Below, one piece after another: positions 45,779 through 56,520 of a DNA stretch of 64,000 nucleotides. The notes below the pieces were generated by a model, which worked only from the letters and a program-made list of their open reading frames with translations, had not been told where the DNA came from and did not search any database. Origin of the DNA: Tanypteryx hageni. Taxonomy: Eukaryota; Arthropoda; Insecta; Odonata; Petaluridae. The position numbers and the translations under genes are program-made. Each line of letters opens with the position of its first letter. Within the stretch, counting starts at the first letter, position 1. The stretch covers positions 23,413,840-23,477,839 of the forward strand of contig CM054116.1 in assembly GCA_028673005.1 (NCBI GenBank), written 5' to 3'.

Positions 45779-45894
45779 GTTTTTCTCTTGCTTCTGGTCG
45801 GTTCGATAGGGAGTTTCACTCTCTCTCTTTAAGCTCGAGGAATTGCTGCATTCACTCCGTCTCCGCGGTCCTCCGTCCACCTCAGGAGGTGCCG

Positions 45895-48025
45895 AACCTG
45901 CCTGCCTGTAGGCGACCGACCGAGCCGACCTTTCTGCCGTCCAGGGATGTCCTCGATGTTGCCGTTGTCTGCAACATCAGGGCATCCCTGAGTATGCATG
46001 CTGTCTACGACATGTCCTCAGACCATAATCCGACCCTGCTGCTTCTGGGGAACTCGCCTGTGCGAGTACCACCATCGCAACGCCTGGACCTTGCTCGAGC
46101 AGACTGGCAGCACTTCCGTGAATTCATCGCGGAAAGGCTGCCGGTTGTGCCTACACCGCCCAGGACGCGTGAGGAGGCAGACCGAATGGTTGATCTCACA
46201 TCCACCGTCCAGCAGGCCATGGACGCTGCGATCCCGAAGGTGGTCGTGGCCAAGGGTATACGCATCGCCCTGCCCCGTGGCGTCAGGGACACCATCACCT
46301 GGCGCAAGAGCGTGCGGCGGCGGTGGCAGCGCTACCGCACTCTGGACCTCAGGATCCAGTTGGACTCCCTCAACAGGACCGTCCGAGACATGTTGAGAGA
46401 CGTGCGCACGGACTCGTGGGAGTTACATCTCTCTACGCTTTCCCTGGAGGATCAGTCTACCTGGAAGACCTGCAGGAGGCTATGCGTAACCCAGCGGCGC
46501 GACCCCCTGATAGTTCAGGGGGACTACGTCGCGAGGTCTCCAGAAGAGAAAGCCGGGCTCATGGCGGAATACCTGGAGGGGGTATTCTGTCCTAACCCGG
46601 CTACAGCTGAGTCGGATTTGGTGGAGGACGAGATTGCGGATGTGCTGGGGACGCTCGACCGCGGTCCCCTGCTGGAGTTCCCTCAATTCTCGGGGGACGA
46701 TATCATTGCAGTGATTCGTCGCCTCGAGACGAGGAGGGCTCCGGGGGACGACGGCGTCCCCAATATCGTCCTGCGACAGCTTCCTGTTGCCGCAGTAGAA
46801 TTCCTGGCCGCCATTTACAACGGGTGTGTCGGGATTCCATACTTTCCGTCTGCCTGGAAGAGGGCAAAGGTCATCTGTCTCCCGAAGAAGCCGGGGATGG
46901 AGGTTGGCCCCGGAGACATCCGGCCAATCTCTCTCCTGGCCGGATTCGGGAAGACCTTTGAGCGTCTTATCCAGAAGCCGCTGCAGCACTTTCTCCAGGA
47001 GAAGAACATCCTCCCGGACGAGCAGTTTGGCTTCAGGAGTGGGCACTCCACTACCCAACAACTGGGTAGAGTGACGCACTTCGTCACCGACGCCTTCAAC
47101 AGGAACCACGCGGTCGAGGGGGCTTTCTTCGACATCTCGAAGGCCTTCGACCGCGTGTGGCATCCAGCACTCCTGTTGAAGATGGTTCGACTTCAGTTCC
47201 CAGCTTGGATGATGCGACTTATTGAGTCGTACTTGCAGGGCAGGACGTTCCGGGTCCGGGTCGGAACTGCGACGCATCTGCGCCGGCGTTCCGCAGGGAT
47301 CCGTCCTGGGGCCGATACTCTTCAACATCTTCATCCAGGATCCCCCCAGGGATTTCGGGTGGAACACCAGTCTTGCTCTGTACGCTGACGACGCGGCGCT
47401 CCTGTCGCGTTCCAGCAAGAAGTACGCGGCTGTGGAGAGGTTACAATGCGCCGTCGACGGACTGTCCTCCTGGTATCGTCGATGGCGTATTGCGGTTAAC
47501 CCCGCCAAAACCAGGGCCGTCGTCTTCCATCCTGGAATGGGAGCGCCGCCTGGAGTCGACCTGTCGGTGATGGGGACGGTCGTCCCCTGGAGCCCAGAGG
47601 TCACATACCTGGGAGTTGTGCTGGACCGGAAGCTTCTCTGGAAGCCGCAGGTAGAGAGTGTCCGCCGCAAGGCACTCGGGGCGTTATCAAGAATCCGTCC
47701 GATTCTACGCCCGGATGTCTTGACGGCCGACACTAAGAGACGCCTCTACCTGAGCTGCGTGAGGCCCATCATCACCTATGCAGCTCCGGTCTGGTCTGGA
47801 GTGTCCAAGACCACCCTCTACAGGCTGCAGGTAGTGCAGAATAATGCACTCCGGTTGATACTTGGTCGTGGTAGATACGACCATGTCGACCGGATGTATT
47901 TAGACGGAAACATGGAACCCCTGGACATCCTCTTGCCGAGGATGTCTAAGGAATTCTACTGCAAGGCAGCATTATCAACGCACGAAGAGGTGCGAATGCT
48001 AGGCTACATCAGGGCTAGGTGGTAG
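45895..48025 (+). pseudogene. Jockey-clade LINE pol, 5'-truncated, GC-rich (copy B)
   Basis: Plus-strand pol of a second Jockey-type element. Only the end of the endonuclease remains (PTEPTFLPSRDVLDVAVV and SSDHNP... at about 45922-46030, the SDHNPV-type motif). The linker is present, then RRAPGDDGVPN (about 46735), DIRPISLLAGFGK, DEQFGFRSGHSTTQQ, motif A FFDISKAFDRVW (about 47127-47160) with the catalytic Asp intact, ICAGVPQGSVLGP (about 47274) and YADD (about 47382). The C-terminus contains YLGVVLDRKLLWKPQV and RPIITYAAPVWS and stops at 48023-48025. One frameshift near 47270, just before GVPQGS, splits it into two frames. Base composition is much richer in G+C than copy A and the surrounding DNA, so it belongs to a different family or came from a different genomic setting. 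It is head-to-head with copy A. Confidence 0.92.
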
Positions 48026-48230
48026 GATCGTTACAAGCGGCCCATTGCCAGCCTTGATGTGCAGGATGCCCTCCCTTCAAACAAGCGTCCTCGCTGGTAG
48101 GGAGGGATATATGCCCATTTATGGGCTATCGAAGTGCGCTAAGCTAGTTTTCAAGAGTAGTCTCGCATTAGCAGCTTAGCTGGAAATGCGACGTGGCCAG
48201 CCTCAGGCTGGAAGATCATGACATCTGTAG
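48026..48230 (+). mobile_element. 3' UTR of Jockey-clade LINE copy B
   Basis: G+C-rich sequence continuing after the pol stop, with the composition change near 48230. No poly(A) tail is visible. Confidence 0.5.
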
Positions 48231-49066
48231 GCGATTCTCGCTTTTCATTTAGAATCATCGTAGGAGTTCTACACTTGAATCAAAAAACGCCTAAAAGAAC
48301 GAACGTTTGTTTTCTGCCATGGATTTTTGAATACGCGTCGAATCGATCAACAGATCAGTTTTTAACGCGAGAATTTGACGCATTCTTATTGTTAGTGATT
48401 TGCATTGTTGCCGGTTTCGTGTAATTGGGTACCATTTATTTGGATAATAGCTTCGCGTCGCATCTATTCAGGGAAAAAACTTCCCCGTTGAATTTCAACG
48501 GCCATCTCTCTAGCTTATATATAATTCACTTGGTACGAGTAGCTATTTTGGTCGATTAGGGGAGGAGGTAGGGGAGAAGAAGAAGAGGAGGAGGGGAAGG
48601 TTATTCACTTTCGCGCATAGTTTCAGATTCATGCAACCATTACTTTTGAATCTTTTTTCACTAACGACTTTGACGGGCGCGAGAAGAAGCCATTTTGACA
48701 TTGTATTAGCGTTCCATTAAAATTGAATTAATAACGAGAAATGCAACCTGATCATTAATCCCATACTCCTAATAATTCAGTTTCTAAATAGCATTTACTG
48801 AAAAGATATTGAATATTCATCAAAAATATTATTGATACAACATGCATATAATAAAAAAATTAAAAACTAATTTTGATAGTTTAACATTTGGAGCTGAAAT
48901 TCGGAAGAATATCTGAAAAACCAGCTATGAAGGCAATTCTGAAAAAGCTTGACTCGGCACAAAATTCAAACGAACAATTCCCGGAAGTCATTAAAAATTT
49001 CCCGGGAATCGAGAATAAGAAATATCGAGTAAATTCCCGGGAACGGGAATTCCCGGTTCCAAAACT
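48231..49066. other. No gene recognised; CCCGGGAA-type repeat at the end
   Basis: A GA-rich run lies near 48556-48600. From about 48975 to 49066, AATTCCCGG and CCCGGGAA motifs repeat, like the segment at 39515-39560. This is probably the end of a hAT-type repeat. Confidence 0.45.
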
Positions 49067-49302
49067 CTAGATACACTCACTATACGAGGCTTCCAACGCT
49101 TTCACATTTTCACCTCCCGTCAGACTGCGCATTGTTTTCTTCAACTTTTGGATTTCCTTGAGCCTATTTTGGATGAATTCTACTGGTTCGTCATGGTATT
49201 CTTTATGTTTGTTAACGAAGTGGCGCTTGAGATTGAATGGTTTCATACTACGCCTTGAGCAACGCTTACATTGATCGATAGAGGAAGTTCCGCTCTTTCG
49301 TT
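49067..49302 (-). pseudogene. hAT transposase N-terminus with BED-type zinc finger
   Basis: The minus-strand frame reads CKRCSRRSMKPFNLKRHFVN then KHKEYHDEPVEFIQNRL and ALEASYSECI. A C-x2-C pair followed by LKRHF-x3-H is a BED zinc finger. The YxDxPVEF and ALEASY segments are characteristic of FAM200/ZBED5/SCAND3-like hAT proteins. The catalytic domain is absent; the sequence changes to another repeat at 49066. Upstream an (AT)27 microsatellite lies directly before the frame. A hAT-type end (reverse complement CAGTTTCCCAAAGTGTGG) at about 49542-49559 could be this element's 5' terminus. Confidence 0.82.

Positions 49303-49304
<2 letters not shown>

Positions 49305-49358
<54 letters not shown>
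49305..49358. repeat. (AT)27 microsatellite
   Basis: 54 bp of uninterrupted AT. The Tyr-Ile run in minus-strand translations is only this repeat. Confidence 0.95.
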
Positions 49359-49361
<3 letters not shown>

Positions 49362-49628
49362 CCGCGATAATATAGACACTGCCCGTGCTTTGAACAAGCC
49401 AAAATTTATAATAAATGAATTTGTTTAACTTTTTTATATCAGAGTTCATCTGACAGCAGATAGAACTGTGGAACAATTTTTAATTTCTTTTCTGCCGCGT
49501 CTCACATGAAATTCTTTTGCGTACCACCAGTTGTACGCGTACCACACTTTGGGAAACTGTTCTAAGGAAAACAAAACCCTAGGAAGAGGTGGGTAATACC
49601 TTTCTTCCTGAACTTTTTGAAACTGACC

Positions 49629-49692
49629 AGCTATTCATTGCACTACCTCTTAGATACCCATTGCGCGTAGGCAAGAGGGAATCAGCAGGTCG
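49629..49692 (+). repeat. SINE 3' fragment (same family as 5263-5613)
   Basis: Shares CTATTCATTGCACTACCTCT and TAGATACCCATTGCGCGTAG with the 3' part of the SINE at 5263-5613, and then diverges. Confidence 0.8.
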
Positions 49693-50605
49693 TTCAAAAA
49701 ACTTCTAAGGAATAATGAATTAGTTGCATACGGCCTTCGTCCTGTTAAGATTCATTTTTATTAAGATCAGCTTTTCAACTTGCCTCTATTTTTGCTCGAT
49801 GATCTAGAATTCTTGCCAACAATAAAGCGTCGTCAGCAAAGCTTAACGACTCAAATGATCTCCCTTTGTCTTCGATATTTTTTTCCTCCCATCTTATATA
49901 ATGCTTTGAGCAGTTCATCGAGAACTACTGTGAATAATTTAGAAGACATGGTATCCGCTTTTCATATTCCGTTTTCAACCTTAAAAACACCTGTTTCTTC
50001 GTGCATTTGAAAAATGTTTGCTTTTAGAAGACTAATGTAAGTGTCCTCTACATATTATTTCTTCAGTACTTCTTTCACAAAACGTCGTTTTTTATTTTGA
50101 AACTAAAATAATATTAGTTGAGACAACTATTATTTCCAAATGTAAGTTTCCAGAAATTGATCGTTGAACTTTTATCATTCTCCACTTTCAATGAACATTT
50201 ATGCGTCGTATCTAAATTATTTTGTAGGGATTTTTCGTCCTCAAAGAAATTAACATCTCCATTACTTGATGTATCTTCACTAAATTCAAAATTTTGATAA
50301 TGCCATCATAAATAAGAGCATTGCTTTATATCAGAAAACCCTTATTAGACCTTTGTGACGGCGGTTCATCTAAATAACATTTTCTTACTTGCGTGGAATG
50401 TCACGTAAGTCACGGATCGCCAACCTTTTTACTACTACTCTACTTTTGGCAATCATTAAAGGACCGCGTGCGCAAAGGAAAAATATATATTTATTAAGGA
50501 TTTCATGCGTAAAGATGTTTGAAAATACAATTAATGCTGCGTCATGCATGTAATTATATAATTTAACTTATTTAAATGATAAAAGATGATTTAATAAGAA
50601 TGAAT
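49693..50605. other. No gene recognised
   Basis: AT-rich. A hAT-end-like CGGATCGCCAACCTTTTT occurs near 50415. Confidence 0.5.
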
Positions 50606-50799
50606 ATTTCTTCATTTTAGGCTAGTTTTTGACAACAGGTCCCTGCAGGCCATCATCGTCCTGCAAGCTTGTAAGCATAATTTAATTTTCCTTTTTTTTC
50701 TTATTGACGTGTGAATGCTCTCTGGGTTAATTTACGGTTCAGGAGTTTTAAATTTTAATTCCATTCTGTACACCGTAGTCTCCAATTCCATTTTCAACG
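50606..50799 (+). repeat. Lone Penelope-like terminal-repeat fragment
   Basis: About 90 percent identical by eye to positions 59446-59640 of the Penelope-like element (GGCTAGTTTTTGACAACAGG, TTATTGACGTGTGA, TGCTCTCTGGGT, CTGTACACCGTAGTCTCC). The first 70-odd bases of the terminal repeat, which hold the ribozyme, are missing. It abuts the 3' end of a minus-strand hAT remnant. Confidence 0.88.
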
Positions 50800-50804
50800 T
50801 AGAA

Positions 50805-51935
50805 TGAATATGTTACCTGGCACCGAGCCTTTTCAGTTATCAAATGAAAATCTGAATTATAAGATGAACTTCCAGCTCGCAGAAAGTCAATTAGATGTGT
50901 ATCTGTAAGAATGGATCTATTCTTTGATTTCATGCACTTTAGAAAATTAGAAAATAATTATTCACAGAGGTACGTGGACTCAAAGAAAGTTTATCCTTAG
51001 TGCTGCACTTCTTAACAAAGCATGCTTATTCTTGTCAGCAAGATTTCAGAAGTCATTATCTTTTTTATACGACTGTAAAAAAATGCCTCTTTGAATGTTC
51101 ATCATTTCAAGTCCAATTTCTACGATGTCAGCTTGAAATAAGTCTCCAATTAATGCTGCAATCTCCGAAATATCAACTGTATTGATGGATTTGCAACATA
51201 TTTGACAACTGGTTCAATTTTATAATACTCCTGGATCCGCCATCTGAATTCTTGCTTTAGCTCTTCAAGATGCTCCACAAAAGGCTGAGGATCAAAAATC
51301 CTTTCAATGACAATTTCGATGATTATCGTTTTTAGGTAAAGGAAGTGTAACAGAGACTTAGGTATTTGTTATGTCAGTTACCCACAAGATTACTTTAATT
51401 TCAAATGCACTGATTAAACTAATCAGCAATATCTTTGTCCCTTCTCTGAAATTTAATGTTTAATATATTAAGTTTCAGATGTAAATCCGTGAGAAATACC
51501 AAACCTAACAACTAAGTCTGAAGTGTGGTAATTTAGTTGTTCTTTTCTGGACTCGAGGCACACCCGAATCTCAGGAAGTAGCTCTAGAAGTCTTTCCAAA
51601 ATCTTTCCTCTACTTAACCATCGAACTTCGGGGTGCAGTATCCATCCTGAATACTCAGTCCAACTTCTGCCAGGAAAGCTTTAAAAAGCCTATGTTGCAA
51701 GATTACTGAATGAATGGAATTTATAATTTTCGTCACCACATTCATCACATGCTGAAAACGAATCACTTGTGCACAAAGTACCTATTTCCTGGTGGATAAT
51801 ACAGTGATATGTGATGAGCTCTGGGAATGAAATGTCTTTCTTGCACAGACGAACAAAACAGTTCCTACTATCTGCCATCGCAGGTGCACCATCAGTGGTC
51901 ATTGACACTAGTTTTTGGAGAGGAATCTGCTACAG
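50805..51935 (-). pseudogene. hAT transposase remnant (GTF2IRD2/ZBED-like), heavily degenerate
   Basis: From about 51925 on the minus strand: LQKLVSMTTDGAPAM (the second catalytic-Asp block, TDGAPAM), then FPELITYHCIIHQE, HVMNVVTKIINSI, LQHRLFKAFL and LHPEVRWLSRGKILERLLEL. The L-H-x-E-V-R-W-L-S-x-G-K block is a hallmark of GTF2IRD2/ZBED5-like hAT proteins. After that come WLLGLVFLTDLHLKLNILN, fragments of the helical insertion, and near the end MKSKNRSILTDTHLIDFLR with KARCQVT (50933-50805), which matches the usual C-terminus ending CQ-x-SH. Several frameshifts and stops. It is distinct from the pair at 34.5-37.8 kb. The last codons run into a Penelope-like terminal-repeat fragment. Confidence 0.87.
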
Positions 51936-52045
51936 TACATACTACGACACAATAAACCACGCACTTTCCATTAAACACGAAATAGAGTTGTTCTTCCCAT
52001 TCATTGTTGAAATGATCTAATTTTCCCTTATGAGCCTAATTTCCA
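51936..52045. other. Flank between the hAT remnant and the tandem array
   Basis: No recognisable feature. Confidence 0.4.
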
Positions 52046-53055
52046 AAAAATGGAAAGTAATCTTATGAGATCGCCCGGGTGTCCGTGTGTGTGTGTGTGT
52101 GTATGTGAGTATCCCCCATAACATCTTCTTCATGAACTGTACATAGAATTTGCACATAAATTAATTACCAAATTGACATATTTGGACCGAATCGACACAG
52201 CAGGGATGCCACAATTGCAAAGTTAAACTTTTCGGTAATTATGAATTTGGAAGGAATTGGCGAAACCGATTTTAACGAAATTGTGTAAGAAGTAGACATG
52301 CAACATAAAATAACAAAATCAGGATGTTTAGTGTAAATATAGAAAGCAGGGCTGCCACAATACAAGGAATAAAAATTATTTTTATACGTATTTGCGTTGA
52401 ACTGTTCACATTAATTTTAACCAAATTTAATACTTATAACATACGCTTATATATAAATCCATATTAGCATATTTGACATGAATCAGCGAAACAGAGGTGT
52501 CACAATTACAAATTAAACTCTTTCAGTAATTAGGGATTTTGAAGGATTTGGCCGAACGGATTTAAATTAAATTGTGTATATAAGATTTGTACAACATATC
52601 ATAGTGAAATCAAGACGTTCAAAGCGGAGCTAAGGGGCAGGACTACCACAGTAAAAATTTAAATAATATTTCTTTTACACGGATTTCTAGAGAACTGAAC
52701 TAATGGATTTTAAGCAAATAAAGTAGTATATTTAATCTTTATATAAATAAATAAATAACCAATACATTATATTTAAACCGGGTCGACTAAACAGGGCTAC
52801 CACAATATCAAGGATATAATTTTTCTGTAACTATGAATTTGAAAGGTAGTGGCTGAACAGATTTCCAAGAAATTTCGTGTAGGGCGAGTGTAGAATGGGA
52901 AAACGAGATGAATTTGTTTAAAACGGATCAAAAAAGCAGGGCTACTACAATATAAAGAAAAATAATTTTCTGATTTAAAAGCTAATACATTAGTATACGA
53001 TTATACTGCGACGAATTTGACAAAAAGCACATCTGTATCACGGGAAACCTGTATA
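52046..53055. repeat. Degenerate tandem array, ~148-bp period
   Basis: The landmark GCAGGGCTrCCACAAT recurs at about 52199, 52346, 52487, 52637, 52790 and 52937, a spacing of roughly 141-153 bp. Other unit features recur in phase: ATTaTGAATTTGrAAGG, a GAACTG/GAACNGATTT block and CAAAATcA. Units have diverged considerably. A GT microsatellite lies at 52086-52104. No coding. Confidence 0.8.
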
Positions 53056-53329
53056 CACCCTTACTTGTTACATATTAAAATTGTATTGAAATGAAAGTAG
53101 GCGGATTAGTTCTTTCCAGAGCTACTTGTTTCTTTACCCACTCATATTAAGTCATTATTTGATGCAGCCCTCTCCTAAAAATATAGATATAATAGAAAAT
53201 TATAAAAATGAGGAATATTGATTTTATTTTAATGAATAAAAATGTCTCATTTACAGGAAAACTGTTTAAGTTAAGCAAAAAATTAAATACATAAAATTAA
53301 ATTCAGAAAGCATTAAGAGATACGGAAGA

Positions 53330-54145
53330 TTTTAAGATTTGAGGACGAATTATAAGATCAAATAAATAGCAAGAAAAGAAAAAGAACTTCAGAAAATGGT
53401 AAATAATTTAGTGTTAGTTGGAAGAAAGTACGAGATGAAAATAAACAAAAAAGACGAAGAAAGGACACCGTATTTTAGCATTTGTGGTAAGCCACTTCAA
53501 CAAGAGAAGCAGTTTAAATACCTTGAAAGCAAAGTTACAAGAAGTGCAACACGTACAAGTGAAATAATGGACAGGAATATTATTGTTATTATGTGTTGTT
53601 TATAGGCGCGTCTACGGTTTGAGTTATTAGCGCCTAACCATACTTACTTACTTTGTTAGACATTCACATGCATCCATACCCATTTTAGGATTCGAACCCG
53701 CGAAGATTGGACATGAACAACCAAAGCTGAAACTGTCTTCAGAAATAAGAATCTCTTTAAAACAAGTCAAATGAGTGGGGAGCTATGGAAGAAGTTGGTA
53801 AAATGCTGTGTGGAGCAGAAACGTAGACACTGAGGAAAATTATATAAAATACTTGGAAAACTTCGAAATGTGGAACAGGAGCAGAATGCTAGTAATGAAA
53901 TGAAGATGTAGTAAAAAGAATAGGAGAGAAAGGCTAACTGGATAGGTCATTTCTTGAGATGGTGCGATGATATGATTGATGGAAAACTATATGGAAAAAG
54001 AGAAAGGGAGAAGAAATTTCGGCTGATAGATTTAAAAGGGAAAGTCAGTTATCAAGGTATGGAGAGGAGGACAGAGGGCAGGGAAATGTGTAGAACACGG
54101 CTTAACAAACGATCACGGACGTGTCAGCGGACAGACTTTTGATGA
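53330..54145 (+). pseudogene. RTE-type LINE 3' fragment, interrupted by a SINE
   Basis: LQKMVNNLVLVGRKYEMKIN (about 53390-53450) then GKPLQQEKQFKYLESKVTR match the post-palm part of RTE-like LINEs (LQ.m...L...G.KIN..KT, L..V..FKYLGS). After an interruption the frame resumes with NKNLFKTSQMSGELWKKLVK, KYLENFEMWNRSRM and SRDGAMI, and pieces resembling the GKRGRGRP...L..L...Y..M.R.A..R basic C-terminal tail. Stops and frameshifts are frequent. The RT catalytic motifs are absent. The interruption at about 53590-53735 contains a minus-strand family E SINE. Confidence 0.65.
53590..53735 (-). repeat. tRNA-derived SINE, family E, copy 2
   Basis: The minus strand has TTCGCGGGTTCGAATCCTA (B box) followed by TGGGTATGGATGCATGTGAA, as in the copy at 21745-21900. 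It splits the RTE-like fragment. Confidence 0.7.
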
Positions 54146-55311
54146 CAATGATGAAAATGACATACCGAACTCCCTCTTATTAAATCAATACTGTTCTGAA
54201 TTCCTCGTTTATAATCTGTGGAATCTGATTCCTCTTTTTAAATTTAACAAATAGCACCTACATATACGAAAATGACTTATTATTTCCATAGAATGGTTTG
54301 CTTTTATTTTAATTTTGGTGACTATGTTGCTATCAATCTCGAACAAATAAATTATTAGGAATAAATCGAAAAGTATATTCGCTTTCCCTGCTCATGAACT
54401 GGTAACCGTTCAGTAACAAAATAAATATGCTGTTGCTATAAAATACAGAAAAATACATTTATTAATATGTATTTGAAAAAATCACTACCTTGTTGTGTAA
54501 CAAGAGATGACGAATGCCGAGTAATAGCTCCGAGTAGAAATACAGAACGATCCTCCCAAAACAGGAGAGTGATCCAAATATCACTAATGACTGATGGCGT
54601 GAGACGGAGTAGTGGAAGCTCAGTTCAAGATATTTTTTCGCTTGAATTTTTTGTAAGCACATAATTCATCATTATTTGATAGATGGCGATATATCTTTAA
54701 TCTTAAACCCCAATTCCCTTTACGACTGCGCCCCCTCTGGACGGAGCTCGAAAGGTATTAAGCTCTGGAAAAATCTGAGCAAAATATTATAAGCAAGGAG
54801 ATCCTAATTCGCACGTTTTTTCGCCAGTAAGAAAGGTATGAACGGGAAAAACGCTTGTGTTAGGCCGGGAATTGAATGGAGGACGATAATTTTAGTGGGG
54901 TGAGGGAATATCGACTATTTACGTACCTATGCTGACTGTAAGGACCCTTCTTGAGAGAAAAGACGGTATAGAAATAAGATATAAGGGAGTTTAATGAGTT
55001 ATTTACGTTTCACTTTCTGTGCACTATTATTGGAAAGAACGAATATTTTCCAAGCGTGCACCTGAAAAGCCTTCCGCAGGAGCCAAGGTGCCCGCGAGCA
55101 TACGGTTGGCGACCTCTGACGTAGGTGAATACCGATGGCCTCTCGATTAGGTAACCCTTCAGTGATTGAATTGATTTGCGTCGATCCGAGACTCTCTTGT
55201 ATTGTAGGTAGCACTCTTTTTAAATGACTAAAGATTTTTACTTAATCGTTGGTTTTCTTTGAGTCAAGATGGACGCTGCTGCCTTTAACTTTGTGGCATA
55301 GTATTATAAAC
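54146..55311. other. No gene recognised; one hAT-like end
   Basis: On the minus strand from about 55118, CAGAGGTCGCCAACCGTATG is a hAT-type miniature-element end; no partner was found. Confidence 0.45.
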
Positions 55312-55560
55312 TAGCGTAATTGCGCGTCAAATATGACGGGTATGTGTGGATGAAATATTGAGTTAAAATAAAATTTAAATAAATCGATTTTTAAATGCAC
55401 TAAAAAGGATACAATAAATATGAAATTCACATAATTAAATGTTCCAGAAAGTAAATTCAGTAATGGCCAAATAGTTGTTTGGCAAAGAAATATTAATGTA
55501 GATTTATTCGTTAAACATTGTGCTATACTACTATTAAATGCTGAAAGCTTTTTTTACTTT
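55312..55560 (+). repeat. Interspersed repeat family B, copy 2
   Basis: Starts ACTAGCGTAATTGCGCGTCA with TGACGGGTATG and is colinear with 26693-26935 through GCACTAAAAAGG and GGCAAAGAAAT. Confidence 0.65.
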
Positions 55561-55844
55561 ATCCAACATTCAATTATGCGAATTTTATACTTGTTTATTT
55601 TTTACTTTTTAATCCATACGAAACGTGATATCATTAAAATAAGTTAATAGAAATTTAATTTTTCTGTTTTAGTCACCGATTGAAAACTAATAATTCTCAG
55701 AAAATGTCCTCGAAGACCTTCAACAAGTGGGGAAAGAGTTGCAGAAAAACTACATTAGGCGCCTTTTTTCACCGACTGCTGTCTCTTTCCATCGGAGAAA
55801 AGAATCGTAGATGCGATGTAACGCTTGTTGCCTATATTTGTAGC

Positions 55845-56060
55845 AGCGTCCACTTTTTATCGATTTTTTCCTATTACCTCCGAACAGCTGATCCGAGATC
55901 AACAAAATTTATACCATATTGAACCCTAATGCAGAACTATCTATCATGAAATTTTGGCGTGTGTAACTTACGCCATTTTTAAGCTATATTTTTACATGGA
56001 CAGACCGACGGATGAACCGAATACATAAGCGATTTTTTTAGAAAAAGCTCTAAAAATTCA
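55845..56060 (+). repeat. Interspersed repeat family C, copy 3
   Basis: Contains GATCCGAGATCAACAAAAT, GACAGACCGACGGATGAACC and ATACATAAGCGATTTTTTTA, colinear with 12575-12740. Confidence 0.65.
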
Positions 56061-56379
56061 TCAATTTTAATTTCTATATCTAACTCTATTAACGCAGTAA
56101 CAACGAATCACTGAATATTTTAATAAGGAGTGGGGACTACGGCGAAGATAACTTACAGATCGGTATCAACTACAATTTTCTTTACCGTCGTATTATTTAT
56201 CGTTACTCACCTTGACTGCGAAACATATTAACGTAAATATACCTAAAATTTTCGCGTTGAAAACCAATTTATGGACTGATTCGTTGCGTTCAAAAATCAA
56301 TGGCAGGAAAATAAAATGTCGTTCTTCCAGGCGTTCTTTGTTTTACATCCTGATTTCCTACGATGATTTTAAGTAATTT

Positions 56380-56520
56380 TTAATATGCAAATGGCGAATA
56401 TGCTACACTCATACCCGTGTTAACCAAATGGAGAAAATCAACCCTCCTGGAATCGAACCCATGAACTTACGATAGAAGGTGACTTGCCTAAAAGTTGATC
56501 CCAGTATATCGCGAAAAAAT
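56380..56520 (-). repeat. tRNA-derived SINE, family E, copy 3
   Basis: The minus strand reads CATGGGTTCGATTCCAGGAG (B box), then TTGATTTTCTCCATTTGGTT and GGGTATGAGTGTAGC. Confidence 0.65.

Noticed and set aside
46005..47733. 417-codon minus-strand frame
   Set aside because: Shadow of the GC-rich plus-strand Jockey pol, which carries the RT motifs.
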